From Enterobacter kobei (GTDB taxonomy: Bacteria; Pseudomonadota; Gammaproteobacteria; Enterobacterales; Enterobacteriaceae), in NCBI RefSeq assembly GCF_001729765.1, contig NZ_CP017181.1:4154001-4218000 (forward strand): a stretch of DNA of 64,000 nucleotides, given 5' to 3'. Each line of letters begins with the position of its first letter. Position 1 is the stretch's first letter. Below are positions 18,566-27,582 of this stretch, piece by piece. Position numbers and translations under genes: made by a program. The notes beneath the pieces were generated by a model. The model had not been told where the DNA came from. It searched no databases and worked only from the letters and a program-made list of their open reading frames with translations.

Positions 18566-19155
18566 TGTGCTCCCCGCTTGCCGGACGACATTCGTAGCAG
18601 CCACTTCTGCGCCACCTGTGCCACCGACTGGTTCGTACACATTGATTCCGAGCGCAGGCGAACCCATGCCTGTTGTTCATCAATACTTTCCGCTTGCATC
18701 TGGGCCGCCAGAGCTTGGGTAATCTGCGGCATTGCTGCCAGACGCTGGCGCAGTAGCATCTGTTGCTGTTGAATGTCATGCAACTGCTGACGCAGCCCCA
18801 CTGCCATCATCAGGGTGGTATAGATGGCTCGCTGTGTAATAGGCTTGGTAAGGAGCGCTGTTGCCCCTAACTCCAGCGCGCGCTGTACCTGGTAAAGTCC
18901 CTCATGTGAGGTCAGCGCGATCACCGGTATTCCCGCCAGATTGATCTGGCTCAGGGTTAGCGGGCTGGCGAATGCCTCCAGTTCCACCAGTACTGCACAG
19001 GGGGTGAGAGGAGGTAAAGCCTCATCTCCGGTCAGGTGATGCCAGCGGATACCCATCCGCGTCAGGTTTTTTTCCAGCGCTTCGCGACTCCTTGCTTCAC
19101 AGTCTACCAGCAGGAGCGGCTGAGCATCTAAATCCGGGGACAGCAGCGTTTTCAT
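18562..19155 (-). CDS. AmiR-like ANTAR-domain antiterminator
   Basis: 197 residues. An N-terminal pseudo-receiver (PLLLVDCEARSREALEKN, IPVIALTSHEGLYQVQRALE, ALLTKPI) lacks a normal phospho-acceptor Asp: the expected strand reads AVLVELEAFAS. It is followed by a coiled coil and a C-terminal ANTAR three-helix domain (ITQALAAQMQAESIDEQQAW, NQSVAQVAQKWLL). In Pseudomonas, AmiR is an RNA-binding antiterminator held inactive by AmiC until amide binds. The gene follows the AmiC-like gene with an ATGA-type overlap, and a leader terminator stands before the operon, so the same mechanism is likely here. Confidence 0.85.
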   Translation of the reverse strand: MKTLLSPDLDAQPLLLVDCEARSREALEKNLTRMGIRWHHLTGDEALPPLTPCAVLVELEAFASPLTLSQINLAGIPVIALTSHEGLYQVQRALELGATALLTKPITQRAIYTTLMMAVGLRQQLHDIQQQQMLLRQRLAAMPQITQALAAQMQAESIDEQQAWVRLRSESMCTNQSVAQVAQKWLLRMSSGKRGAQ

Positions 19156-20279
19156 TTAACAATCCTCAGAGCAGGTCTGGCTGCAACCGTTCGGCTTTCA
19201 CGTAGCTCGGTCGCGGAGAGATAGGGATCGGGCATAACCGGCAGCGGTTCGCGATGCAGTATCTGAAAGCAAGTTTGTTGCAACTCAGCGATGTAGCAGG
19301 GCAAACAGGCGTGGTTGTTTCGAGCCATTACTGAGCGAGCGCCCGGAGAATCAACGTCGTGCTGACGATGCAGTGCCGCCAGCACCGCACCCGGCTCGCT
19401 GTTTCCGGCCTCGCGCAGGCTATTGGCAAACAGCCTTACTGCCCGCCAGCCGCCGATATAGTAGTGGGAGATGCGCTGTGCGCCATGTTGCAGGTGCTGC
19501 CGCGCGCAAAAATCGAGATCGACGCTCTCAAAAAACGGTCCGCAGGAAAGCAAACGTACCGCCCTTAGTGGCGCGACTTCGGCGACTTCGGCTTCGGTAA
19601 AATTACAGCTGAGCACCGCTAACGTCCGCCGATCGCGAAGACAGGCCTCGTCCAGTGCGCGCAGAAACGCATAAGAGGTTTCGCCTACCAGGTTATTGAG
19701 CACAAAATCTACCTCTGTGCTGAGAATCGCCTCAATCAACTCGGTCACGTTGCTGTTTCTCAGGTGCAGATATTTTTCGCCCACCACCGTACCGCCGGAA
19801 CCTTCCACTACCTCACGGGCGATACGATTGCTTTCCCAGCCCCAGACGTAGTTAGAGCCGATCAGCCAGGAGCGATTTCCGAACATATCCAGCGCCAGCC
19901 GCAGGAGTGGCAGCAGAGTCTGGTTCGGACAACCGCCCAGATATACGACCTGCTCGCAGCTCTCGAACCCCTCGTAAGGACAGCCATACCACAGCAGCAG
20001 GTTATGCTGCTCCAGGTCCGGGATAATCTCCTTCCGACTGGCAGAGGTAATGGTTCCGAAGATATGGCGGATGCCGTGAGCGATAAAGGTGCTCACCGCT
20101 TCACTGTAGGCTGCGAGTTCACCCGCAGGGTTGATATGTCGGGCCCGCAGCTGAAAAGGATAAGCAGGATCGGCATTGATTTCCTCTAAGGCATGGCGCG
20201 CACCAAGCAGTGTGCTGTTCGCCAGGTGGCTGTAGGTACCTTCTGTGGAAAGCAAAATTCCAATATCAATAGTTTGCAC
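19152..20279 (-). CDS. AmiC-like cytoplasmic amide sensor
   Basis: 375 residues, Peripla_BP_5 fold but starting MQTIDIGILLSTEGTYSHLA without a signal peptide, as in AmiC. Typical words are HIFGTITSASRKEIIPDLEQ, LLWYGCPYEGFESCEQVVYL and GSNYVWGWESNRIAREVVE. The fold is shared with the exported UrtA encoded at 1485-2765. AmiC proteins sequester AmiR and release it on ligand binding. As the first gene after the leader terminator it would be under its own control. Ligand unknown; a short amide or urea-like compound is likely. Confidence 0.85.
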   Translation of the reverse strand: MQTIDIGILLSTEGTYSHLANSTLLGARHALEEINADPAYPFQLRARHINPAGELAAYSEAVSTFIAHGIRHIFGTITSASRKEIIPDLEQHNLLLWYGCPYEGFESCEQVVYLGGCPNQTLLPLLRLALDMFGNRSWLIGSNYVWGWESNRIAREVVEGSGGTVVGEKYLHLRNSNVTELIEAILSTEVDFVLNNLVGETSYAFLRALDEACLRDRRTLAVLSCNFTEAEVAEVAPLRAVRLLSCGPFFESVDLDFCARQHLQHGAQRISHYYIGGWRAVRLFANSLREAGNSEPGAVLAALHRQHDVDSPGARSVMARNNHACLPCYIAELQQTCFQILHREPLPVMPDPYLSATELRESRTVAARPALRIVK

Positions 20280-20299
20280 GTATGTTTGCTCTCTGCATT

Positions 20300-20340
20300 A
20301 ATAAAAAAGCCTGATTGTCCTTATTAGGACAATCAGGCTT
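20300..20340 (-). terminator. Leader terminator upstream of the AmiC-like gene
   Basis: A perfect 14-bp stem, AAGCCTGATTGTCC (20307-20320) and its complement (20327-20340), closes a 6-base loop. On the minus strand it is followed by six T and AT-rich sequence, ending about 20 bases before the ATG at 20279. This is a textbook intrinsic terminator placed between promoter and first gene, the site where an ANTAR protein would act. The hexanucleotide loop size is that seen in ANTAR target hairpins, but the loop (TAATAA) does not show their usual conserved bases, so direct binding is unproven. Confidence 0.85.
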
Positions 20341-20405
20341 CATTACCTGTCGATATTTAATGGATTCAAGGCTTAAGGGTTGCCCCTGCTTGCATATACC
20401 CGACA

Positions 20406-20421
20406 TGAAAAATTCATGCCA
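20406..20421 (-). promoter_or_regulatory. Candidate sigma-54 promoter of the amide operon
   Basis: On the minus strand TGGCATGAATTTTTCA matches the sigma-54 consensus TGGCACG-N4-TTGCA at all but two defined positions. The -24 GG is intact; the -12 GC is TC here, which weakens it. The start would fall near 20394, giving a leader of about 115 bases that contains the terminator. Confidence 0.5.
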
Positions 20422-20471
20422 TTTTTAAAGCACAGTTAAATCAATGGATTATTTATTTTTGGAGACACTTT

Positions 20472-20508
20472 TGCACCAATGGGATGCGGCTTGCTCAGTT
20501 ATGGTGCA
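20472..20508 (-). promoter_or_regulatory. Two NtrC-like sites upstream of the amide operon
   Basis: The NtrC consensus is TGCACY-N5-RGTGCA. TGCACCAATGGGATGCG (20472-20488) and TGCTCAGTTATGGTGCA (20492-20508) each have one perfect half and one 4-of-6 half. Their starts are 20 bases apart, about two helical turns, and they lie 50-100 bases upstream of the candidate sigma-54 promoter. This arrangement fits a nitrogen-limitation enhancer; binding is inference. Confidence 0.5.
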
Positions 20509-20563
20509 ATTTTCTGATGCAGTCTGGTCTCTTCAACATGAGGTGGAGTAATGCACACCTGTT

Positions 20564-20655
20564 TTAGTTCCACGCACTTTTTGAGAGTTCCGGTTTTTCA
20601 GCCATCAGCAGGTGATCCTCCGGCGTCAGGTTATTCAGGGATTCATGGGGACGCT
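20564..20655 (-). pseudogene. IS3-family OrfB C-terminal scrap
   Basis: The minus strand reads ERPHESLNNLTPEDHLLMAE, then KPELSKSAWN and a TAA at 20564-20566. This is the extreme C-terminus of an IS3-family integrase-type transposase. Everything before the final 30 codons is gone and replaced by the cupin-like fragment. It differs from the IS3 remnants at 7803 and 20968. Confidence 0.7.
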
Positions 20656-20872
20656 CTGGATGGAAGATCCTCGTGACGAAGCCGAATTTGCCCCCGGCCA
20701 CGTGCTTTTTTTCGAGCGTAATGTTGTCCATGCATTACCAACCCTTCTTGAAGAACCCGTAATATTTCTGTCATTGGCCAGCCCTCGTCGTGATCCTGAA
20801 GATATTACCTTTGTTGACCCGAAAGATGGCACTGCCAGAACCTTTATGGCCAGAAATAATGAGTCAGCATAA
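20656..20872 (+). pseudogene. Cupin-domain protein, C-terminal fragment
   Basis: Plus-strand text GTLWMEDPRDEAEFAPGHVL, then FFERNVVHALPTLLEEPVIF and SLASPRRDPEDITFVDPK, ending at 20872. The pattern of a Pro-Gly turn followed by strands with a His (NVVHALP) resembles the second half of a cupin barrel. The N-terminal half was lost where the IS3 scrap joins. The original function is unknown. Confidence 0.45.
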
Positions 20873-21026
20873 TTTATTTCCTAGTCCATTCATATGAAAA
20901 CACTGGCGGAAGAGGGCTATGCACCGAGGTAAAGGGAGGCAATCCGTCGTCAGATGAAGTGGTTTACTGAATTTGGCCACCTGAACAGAGGTGATATGCT
21001 CACCTCAGAACAACACAGGTGTCATA

Positions 21027-21527
<501 letters not shown>

Positions 21528-21530
<3 letters not shown>

Positions 21531-21796
21531 GTGTCCGGATCATGCAGAAGGTTCGCCTGATTCTCCATGACGTTGAGTGCAAACATCTTCTGCTTACGTG
21601 TTTCCTGCTGTTCCTGCAGCTTATTACTGACGGTCACCAGAATCTCCGGGTGAGATACCAGATAGTCGGCAGCGATTTCGCCGATACGAGCTTCCTGCTC
21701 CGGGCTGAATACCGGCTGAGGTGCTGAAGCGTGTGCCGTTGAAATAAAGCTAATGTATGTTGTAACTATTAATGCGGCTAATTTTTTTGCTTTCAT
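21528..21796 (-). pseudogene. DsbA-like exported thioredoxin-fold protein, N-terminal fragment
   Basis: MKAKKLAALIVTTYISFIST and an AHASA cleavage site form a good signal peptide. [20 protein letters not shown] and the helical lead to LLHDPDTP follow; this lead region resembles ScsC/Com1-type DsbA proteins. The thioredoxin CXXC domain that should come next is missing and the frame runs into antisense IS3 sequence. Non-functional. Confidence 0.6.
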
Positions 21797-21808
21797 TGTC
21801 TGATTCTC

Positions 21809-21916
21809 ATGGTTAAAAGGGGGATTTCAGAAAATGCTAACGCCGTGGTGATTCAGTACCAGAATAAGCCGTATGTTCGGCTGAACGGCGGCGACTGGGT
21901 GCCCTATCCGCAGTAG
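21809..21916 (+). other. Short open frame, possible tail of a lost gene
   Basis: Thirty-five codons from ATG 21809 reading SENANAVVIQYQNKPYVRLN and GGDWVPYPQ. The composition is protein-like, but there is no ribosome site and no family I recognise. It may be the end of a gene whose front was deleted. Confidence 0.2.
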
Positions 21917-21917
21917 G

Positions 21918-22025
21918 TTATTTCCCCTCGCCCTGGCCCTCTCCCCAAAGAGGAGAGGGGACCGTTCGTGCTCGCATTTTTGTGGGGATTCCTCACCCCT
22001 CAAGGGAGAGGGTGAGGAGACATCA
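21918..22025. repeat. Palindromic intergenic repeat of CCCTCTCCC type
   Basis: Arms built from CCCTGGCCCTCTCCCC and AAGAGGAGAGGGGACC on the left, and CACCCCTCAAGGGAGAGGGT on the right, can fold on themselves and on each other. This is the widespread enterobacterial intergenic repeat made of CCCTCTCCC/GGGAGAGGG blocks. It lies just after the bcsZ stop and may also end bcs transcription. Confidence 0.55.
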
Positions 22026-22042
22026 CCAGGAAAAGCGGAAAA

Positions 22043-23053
22043 TTACTGTTGCTGCTGTGCCAGCCAGACCAACATTTTCAGACTGGCAGAATAATAATCA
22101 TCCTGTGCGTTGATTTGCGGCTCGCCAGACGTTTGACCCATCGTCAAATCACGTACCGCCAGCAAACCGCCATTCATATTGTACGGGGCGGTATCGTTGG
22201 TTGTAACGTTCACCCAGGCCGGGGTGCGGCTACGATCATAACCCTGCCACCAGTTGCGCCACGGCGTCAGCAGCGAACTTTGCGGGTTCCACCATGAGAG
22301 ATACAACGGAATACGAATGGCGTCGAAACTCATGCGCGGCGGCCACTCTTTAGCAGGGCTCAGTTTGCCATCCGCCGACAGTGATACCCAGTCGGTAGGC
22401 AAATGCGATTGACCCCAGCCCATTTTGCCAAGCAGTGTAGTGCTATCACGGATCAGATCATTCCAGACCACCAGATGGCTACGGTTGGCGAACGCTTTCC
22501 ATGCCGGGAAGATAAAATAGGACGGGTTCAGGTTCACATAACTGTTGAGATTGAACCCCTTCGCCCCCGGCAGCATCACCCGATAACCCGCATAATTGAT
22601 CACCGTATGTTTAATCATCGCCTGGGTAATGGCATCCGATGCGGTGGCATAGCTGTTATCATTCCAGCGCTGACTGGCTTTTAACAACGCCCATGCAATT
22701 AACGCATCGCCATCCGTTGCGTCATTCTTATCGGCAATCGGATCCGGCTCGACGGGATTAAAACGCCAGTAGAACAGACCATTGTCCTTGTTCCTGAGCG
22801 TCTTATCTGTCCATCCCCAGATGCGGTCAAACGCCGCTTTATCATTGCTGGCCACCGCCATCAGCATGGCGAAACCCTGGCCTTCCGTGTGAGAGACGTT
22901 TTTATTGCCGGTATCAACAATACGGCCATCCGTCATCAGAAAGCGCGCTTTGTACGCTTCCCAGGCCTGTCCCGCCTGTGAAAACGAGGAAAAAAGCACA
23001 CTAACCATCATCACCATCATGGCGAAAACGCGTTTAAACATACTCAGACTCAT
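22043..23053 (-). CDS. bcsZ: Cellulase BcsZ (endo-1,4-beta-glucanase, GH8)
   Basis: 336 residues with a signal peptide ([17 protein letters not shown]). The GH8 hallmarks are the proton-donor Glu in [39 protein letters not shown] and the nucleophile-side Asp in [18 protein letters not shown]. BcsZ trims nascent cellulose in the periplasm. It is the last gene of the operon and overlaps bcsD by four bases. M1 or M5 could start it. Confidence 0.93.
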   Translation of the reverse strand: MSLSMFKRVFAMMVMMVSVLFSSFSQAGQAWEAYKARFLMTDGRIVDTGNKNVSHTEGQGFAMLMAVASNDKAAFDRIWGWTDKTLRNKDNGLFYWRFNPVEPDPIADKNDATDGDALIAWALLKASQRWNDNSYATASDAITQAMIKHTVINYAGYRVMLPGAKGFNLNSYVNLNPSYFIFPAWKAFANRSHLVVWNDLIRDSTTLLGKMGWGQSHLPTDWVSLSADGKLSPAKEWPPRMSFDAIRIPLYLSWWNPQSSLLTPWRNWWQGYDRSRTPAWVNVTTNDTAPYNMNGGLLAVRDLTMGQTSGEPQINAQDDYYSASLKMLVWLAQQQQ

Positions 23054-23529
23054 TGTGGGTTAGCGTAGCGGAACACAACGTCCGATACGGAGTAAAGCCG
23101 TTCGCGGCTAAAAGCGAGATGCGATTGCCCGCCCTGTCCCTGCAGCCAACGGGAATAAAGCCCTTCCAGTATGGCGCAAAATGCGTAACACCAACGCGTC
23201 TGGCTGTTCTCATCCCGGGAGACCGGTAACCCCTGATGGCGGAACGATAATCCCTCTTCGCTGGCATCAATATCAATATAGCCCCAATTAAACTCCGCAA
23301 GCAGCGCGTTGATGTTGGTTTCGAGTTCGCCGATGGTTTGTGAGGCAGGCAGAGGAAAACGTTCCGCCAGCGATGCCCCCATCTGGCGCAAGAAGGGTTG
23401 GCTTTCCGCTTCCCCCACGTTTCTCACCATGCCATCAACCATTACCGACAGCAGGTCAAACCAACCGGCCGGCGTTTGCTGCCGTTGAAAATAAGACAGC
23501 AGTAAAGGATTAGCCGTACTCGACGTCAT
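23050..23529 (-). CDS. bcsD: Cellulose synthase subunit BcsD
   Basis: 159 residues, matching the length of BcsD from type I cellulose operons. It reads [20 protein letters not shown], then [18 protein letters not shown] and [15 protein letters not shown]. BcsD forms a periplasmic octameric channel that helps align glucan chains in Komagataeibacter. It couples to bcsC by a TAATG overlap. Its presence, with bcsO, separates this from the E. coli bcsEFG-type operon. Confidence 0.85.
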   Translation of the reverse strand: MTSSTANPLLLSYFQRQQTPAGWFDLLSVMVDGMVRNVGEAESQPFLRQMGASLAERFPLPASQTIGELETNINALLAEFNWGYIDIDASEEGLSFRHQGLPVSRDENSQTRWCYAFCAILEGLYSRWLQGQGGQSHLAFSRERLYSVSDVVFRYANPQ

Positions 23530-26500
23530 TATTTATCTCCCAACATATAGCGGAACCAGATCCCGGCAGTACTTTCGTTATAGTCGCCAAAGGTGTCGTA
23601 ACCGACCCTACCGCCGACGGTCATGTTCTTGTTCAGGTTGTAATCAATCCCTGCCCGGAAGGTATAGCCAATCCCGTTTTGCGATTTGCTGCCGTACTGC
23701 GCTTCTTTTGCAAAACCAGTTTTCACGTAATCTGTTAAAGCGCTTTGCATTGCGGAGTCTGTCGGGAAGTAATTGCTAGCATCCTGGGTGTAGGATTGAT
23801 ACCCCACAGAGCCTCCAAGGCTAAGCTTCCAGTTGTCAATTTTCTGTGAAAAATCAACTGGCAATGACACGCTGACATAATTTTGGGGGCTAAAATAGCC
23901 GCCCTGCCCGAAAGTGAAGTAACTGAGGTTTTTCGAGAAATCCATCCAACTGACGCTTAAACCTGTTTGCAGTTGACGGAAATCATCATGCCATGGGCGC
24001 AGATAGACTCCGGCGTCTGCGTTCATACTGGTGTTGCTCGCCACATTTTCACCAATGTAACTGTAACCACCACCGCCAACGAAGAAGCCTGCGTCACCGT
24101 CGTCATAGCTTAATTGCACGGTACCGCCGTTTTTAGTCACCTGGCCCCAGGTTTTGCCTGAGTAAGCGTCTTTCAAACCAACATACGAGAGCAAACTATC
24201 AGTCACGGCGCGGCGCTCGCCGGTGAAGATCAATGAGAGGTAGTTAGATAACTTAGGTGACCATTTCACCCCACCGACCAGTGTATTCAGATCCTGGCCC
24301 AGCGGCGTGCTGCCAATATCCAGGCGATAGCTGTCACCGCTAAGCGCCATATTAAGCTCTACACCGTTCCCATTTTGCGAGTCTGTTGAAACATCGCCTG
24401 GCTGCGAGACGTCAGCCTTTAGTGAGGAACGGTTCAGATAGTTTCGTAGCGCCCCCCCCTCTGCGGCATTTAGCGCGGCAAGGTTCGTCAAACCTCTCGA
24501 TGTGAATTGACCAAAATCGGCCGAAGAGACCTCGCTAAGCCCATCCAATGCAGCGGCAGCCGGATGCAACACCAAATATTGCGCTTTCTGATCTGCTGTC
24601 ATGCTCGCCAGCGAATTGATCTCATTATTGATTGTCGATGCTAAATTTGATGCCGCATTCGCCAGCGGGTTCGAGCCATAGCGTCGCCAGGCATCGCCAG
24701 AAGCACTCCCGGCACTCAGGGTGATCGGCGTGGCGGTAAACTCGAAGCGCGACTCACCAAACGGCGAACTTGACCAGGTCAGCGGCGTTTTGGCTTCGGT
24801 CAGTTTACTGGTGCCCGACTCACCGTCACGGCCACGGATATCGACCTCGCCCTGCAACCACATCCCTTTCTTCTCATCAAGCTCCTGCATCATGTTATCA
24901 ACCTGACGCAGCGTGCGGCTTTGCGCGGTCTCGACCGGCAAATCGGTACGGGTTGTGCCCGGTAAACTGCTCCCCGGCTCACGAGCCACTTGCGCGACCT
25001 GCCACGGCAGAATAGTGCCGTACAACGCCTGTGGAGAACTCGACTGCGGCGGCGTTTTACTGGTGGTAGTAAACGGATTATCTGCCAACAGTATGCCGCC
25101 AATCGTCGGCGTAGCGGCGCTATTAGACGACTCCAGCCCCACCAGCTTGCCGCGTGCGCTACGTAAGTAGGTCATCGCCTGCTGGTGGTTGCCTTTTGCC
25201 TCTTCCAGACGCGCCAGCAACAGCATGCGTTCCGGTGAGCTGTCGCTACGCAGACCGCTGGCAAGGGTAGTAGCTTTCTGCACGTTATTCTCGGACAGCG
25301 CAACGTCGATAGCCCCCACACGTGCCGCCTGATCCTCGGTATCACGGGTCATCAGGTAGTCATAGAGCACGCCCGCTTCTTTGTTCATTTTGCCTGTCTG
25401 GTACAGACGGCCCATGGCGAACATCAAATCGGTGTTTTGCGGGTCGCTTTGCAGCGCACGGATCAGCTTGTCATACGCCGCGGCGTAGTTGCCCTCTTCA
25501 CGCAGTTTGTCGGCTTCATTAATCACGTAGCCATTGCGGATCCCCGCAAGCTGAGCAGGCGTACTGCGCGCCTGTAGCTCCGGGTTCGACATCAGGGTTT
25601 GCGCTTCCTGAGTAAGCCCCGCCTGGTTCAGTACCGCTATCTGATCGGCATAATCCCCGGCGTTGCCTTCTACGCCATCTTTAATACTGTTGCGCACCAG
25701 CGATACGGCGGTGGTGATGTCACCCGAACGGGCAAGCATCCGCGCCAGTTTCCCTGCATCGACCGGGCTTTTCGGCGGCTGACTGGCCAGCGCTTTCAGC
25801 GTATTGGACGCCGCGGTCATGTTCCCTTGTGAAAGGTAACGTTCTGCCGTCGCCATTTGCAGGTTGTAATTCACACTTTCCGCCAGATCGCGCATCTGGC
25901 TATTACGGCTGGACGGCGGAATACGCGCCAGCAGAGAGTTGGCCTGCTGCCAGGCCCCGCTTTCGCTGGCATAGAGCGCAGCGGCGTACAGTGAATTGCT
26001 GTTAGCACCATCGCGACCCGCCGGGATCATCACCGTGGCCGCTTCACCTTCCTGCCCGGATTTTTGCAGCAGGCGGGCAAGGTCAAGACGCAACCACGGA
26101 TCATCCGGCACGCGGGCAACGCCCTGGCGCAGTACCGAAATCGCCTGGTCAGTATTACCGGCCTGGACCAGTTGCTGTGCCTGACGGCGAATCGGATCGC
26201 CAGGCGCCCCCGCGACCACACGCGGCTGCAGTTTTTCCTGCAGGCTGGCGGGTAAAGTGCGCAGCATCGCCTGCGCTTCTTCCGTTTTATTCTGGTCGCG
26301 CAGGACGTAATAGAGGTTTTCCCTTGCCGGGGCGTTCTGCGGCTGCTCGTTGAGAAGACCTCGCAGGGTCTGTTCGGCCTGCGAAAAGTCTTTGTTCTGC
26401 CGCAGTACAGAAGCACGGAACAGTTTTCCTGCCGTGCCACGCTCCCCGCTCTCTTGTGCCAGCGGGGCCGAAAGCGCCAGCGCCTGGCTAATATTACCCT

Positions 26501-27578
26501 CTTTCAATGCCTGCTGAGCCTGGGCGAGCTGACCGTAAAACGCCGCGTCTGCGGCCTGATTTTTACGCTCATCAGAAGCATCCCCGCCCTGACTGGCTGC
26601 CCGATTCAGATACTGTGCCGCCGCTTTGTAATCACCGCTACGCTGGGCGATGTAGCCCATCCCGGCAAGGGCGTCAGCATCGTTAGGGTTGGTTTGCAGC
26701 ACCTGCTCAAATTTGTTTTTTGCCGCACTGTTATCACCGCTGTTCAGCGCGGTATAGCCCGCGCCTTTCGCCGCGCCGCCGACATTTTTACGGTAATAGT
26801 TTTGGACATCAGTATCCTGCGGATGCCGCTGTAGCCAGGTGTCGTAGAAGCGCTCATCGCCTGCCTGCGGCCCCAGCCATAACAGCGCCTGACGCAACCC
26901 GTCATCGGCCTCTTTACTGCCGCTGGCCATCGGTTCGAGCAACAAAATGCCGTCGCGGCGTGTCTCTTCACGCCAGGTCAGGATTTTGCCGAGTGCAATG
27001 CGCGCCGAGGTATCCTGCGGGTTATGCATCACGAAATTTTTCAGTTGCGACACGGCCTGCGGATAAAGAGTTTTATCTCCCGCCATCGTCTGGTAGTACT
27101 CAGGGGCGAGGCTGGGTGGCGGCGTATCGCCGTTAAACATGCTGCGCCAGGTCGCCAGCGCCGCCGGTACGTTACCGCTGCGCGCCTGCTGGCGGGCAAG
27201 GCTCAATTGCCCCTGCGGAACCTGCGTCAGTTGTTTGGCATTATCCAGCGCCTGCAACCCCGGATCGTCAGGAGAAACCTGCGCCAGCCGCGAACGCCAC
27301 TGGGACGAGACTTGCAGATCGCCATTTTGCTGCGCCCATAACGCCATCAGGTACATCGCCTGGGTGTTATTGGCATCCACCATCAACACTTTACGCAGCG
27401 ACTCCATCGCCAGGTCATCGTGGGATTTCTCATGCCAGTAATTCGCCTGGTCAAATAAGGCTTTGAGCGCGGCATCATTCGCGGCGGCATGGGCCAGCCC
27501 TGGTATACCGAAAGTGAGCGCGCTGGACAGGCACAGCGTCGTCAAACGGCGGGCGGTTTTTATCATCATTCTTGTCAC
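23529..27578 (-). CDS. bcsC: Cellulose synthase outer-membrane export subunit BcsC
   Basis: 1349 residues. A signal peptide (ALTFGIPGLAHA) is followed by a long array of TPR helices (about residues 35-850, for example ADALAGMGYIAQRSGDYKAA). A low-complexity linker follows, then a C-terminal beta barrel from about residue 1010 to the end (GGRVGYDTFGDYNESTAGIW). The TPR part spans the periplasm and the barrel exports the glucan. It is longer than the E. coli protein, like those of type I operons. It starts 4 bases after the bcsB stop. Confidence 0.93.
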   Translation of the reverse strand: MTRMMIKTARRLTTLCLSSALTFGIPGLAHAAANDAALKALFDQANYWHEKSHDDLAMESLRKVLMVDANNTQAMYLMALWAQQNGDLQVSSQWRSRLAQVSPDDPGLQALDNAKQLTQVPQGQLSLARQQARSGNVPAALATWRSMFNGDTPPPSLAPEYYQTMAGDKTLYPQAVSQLKNFVMHNPQDTSARIALGKILTWREETRRDGILLLEPMASGSKEADDGLRQALLWLGPQAGDERFYDTWLQRHPQDTDVQNYYRKNVGGAAKGAGYTALNSGDNSAAKNKFEQVLQTNPNDADALAGMGYIAQRSGDYKAAAQYLNRAASQGGDASDERKNQAADAAFYGQLAQAQQALKEGNISQALALSAPLAQESGERGTAGKLFRASVLRQNKDFSQAEQTLRGLLNEQPQNAPARENLYYVLRDQNKTEEAQAMLRTLPASLQEKLQPRVVAGAPGDPIRRQAQQLVQAGNTDQAISVLRQGVARVPDDPWLRLDLARLLQKSGQEGEAATVMIPAGRDGANSNSLYAAALYASESGAWQQANSLLARIPPSSRNSQMRDLAESVNYNLQMATAERYLSQGNMTAASNTLKALASQPPKSPVDAGKLARMLARSGDITTAVSLVRNSIKDGVEGNAGDYADQIAVLNQAGLTQEAQTLMSNPELQARSTPAQLAGIRNGYVINEADKLREEGNYAAAYDKLIRALQSDPQNTDLMFAMGRLYQTGKMNKEAGVLYDYLMTRDTEDQAARVGAIDVALSENNVQKATTLASGLRSDSSPERMLLLARLEEAKGNHQQAMTYLRSARGKLVGLESSNSAATPTIGGILLADNPFTTTSKTPPQSSSPQALYGTILPWQVAQVAREPGSSLPGTTRTDLPVETAQSRTLRQVDNMMQELDEKKGMWLQGEVDIRGRDGESGTSKLTEAKTPLTWSSSPFGESRFEFTATPITLSAGSASGDAWRRYGSNPLANAASNLASTINNEINSLASMTADQKAQYLVLHPAAAALDGLSEVSSADFGQFTSRGLTNLAALNAAEGGALRNYLNRSSLKADVSQPGDVSTDSQNGNGVELNMALSGDSYRLDIGSTPLGQDLNTLVGGVKWSPKLSNYLSLIFTGERRAVTDSLLSYVGLKDAYSGKTWGQVTKNGGTVQLSYDDGDAGFFVGGGGYSYIGENVASNTSMNADAGVYLRPWHDDFRQLQTGLSVSWMDFSKNLSYFTFGQGGYFSPQNYVSVSLPVDFSQKIDNWKLSLGGSVGYQSYTQDASNYFPTDSAMQSALTDYVKTGFAKEAQYGSKSQNGIGYTFRAGIDYNLNKNMTVGGRVGYDTFGDYNESTAGIWFRYMLGDK

Positions 27579-27582
27579 CCTC

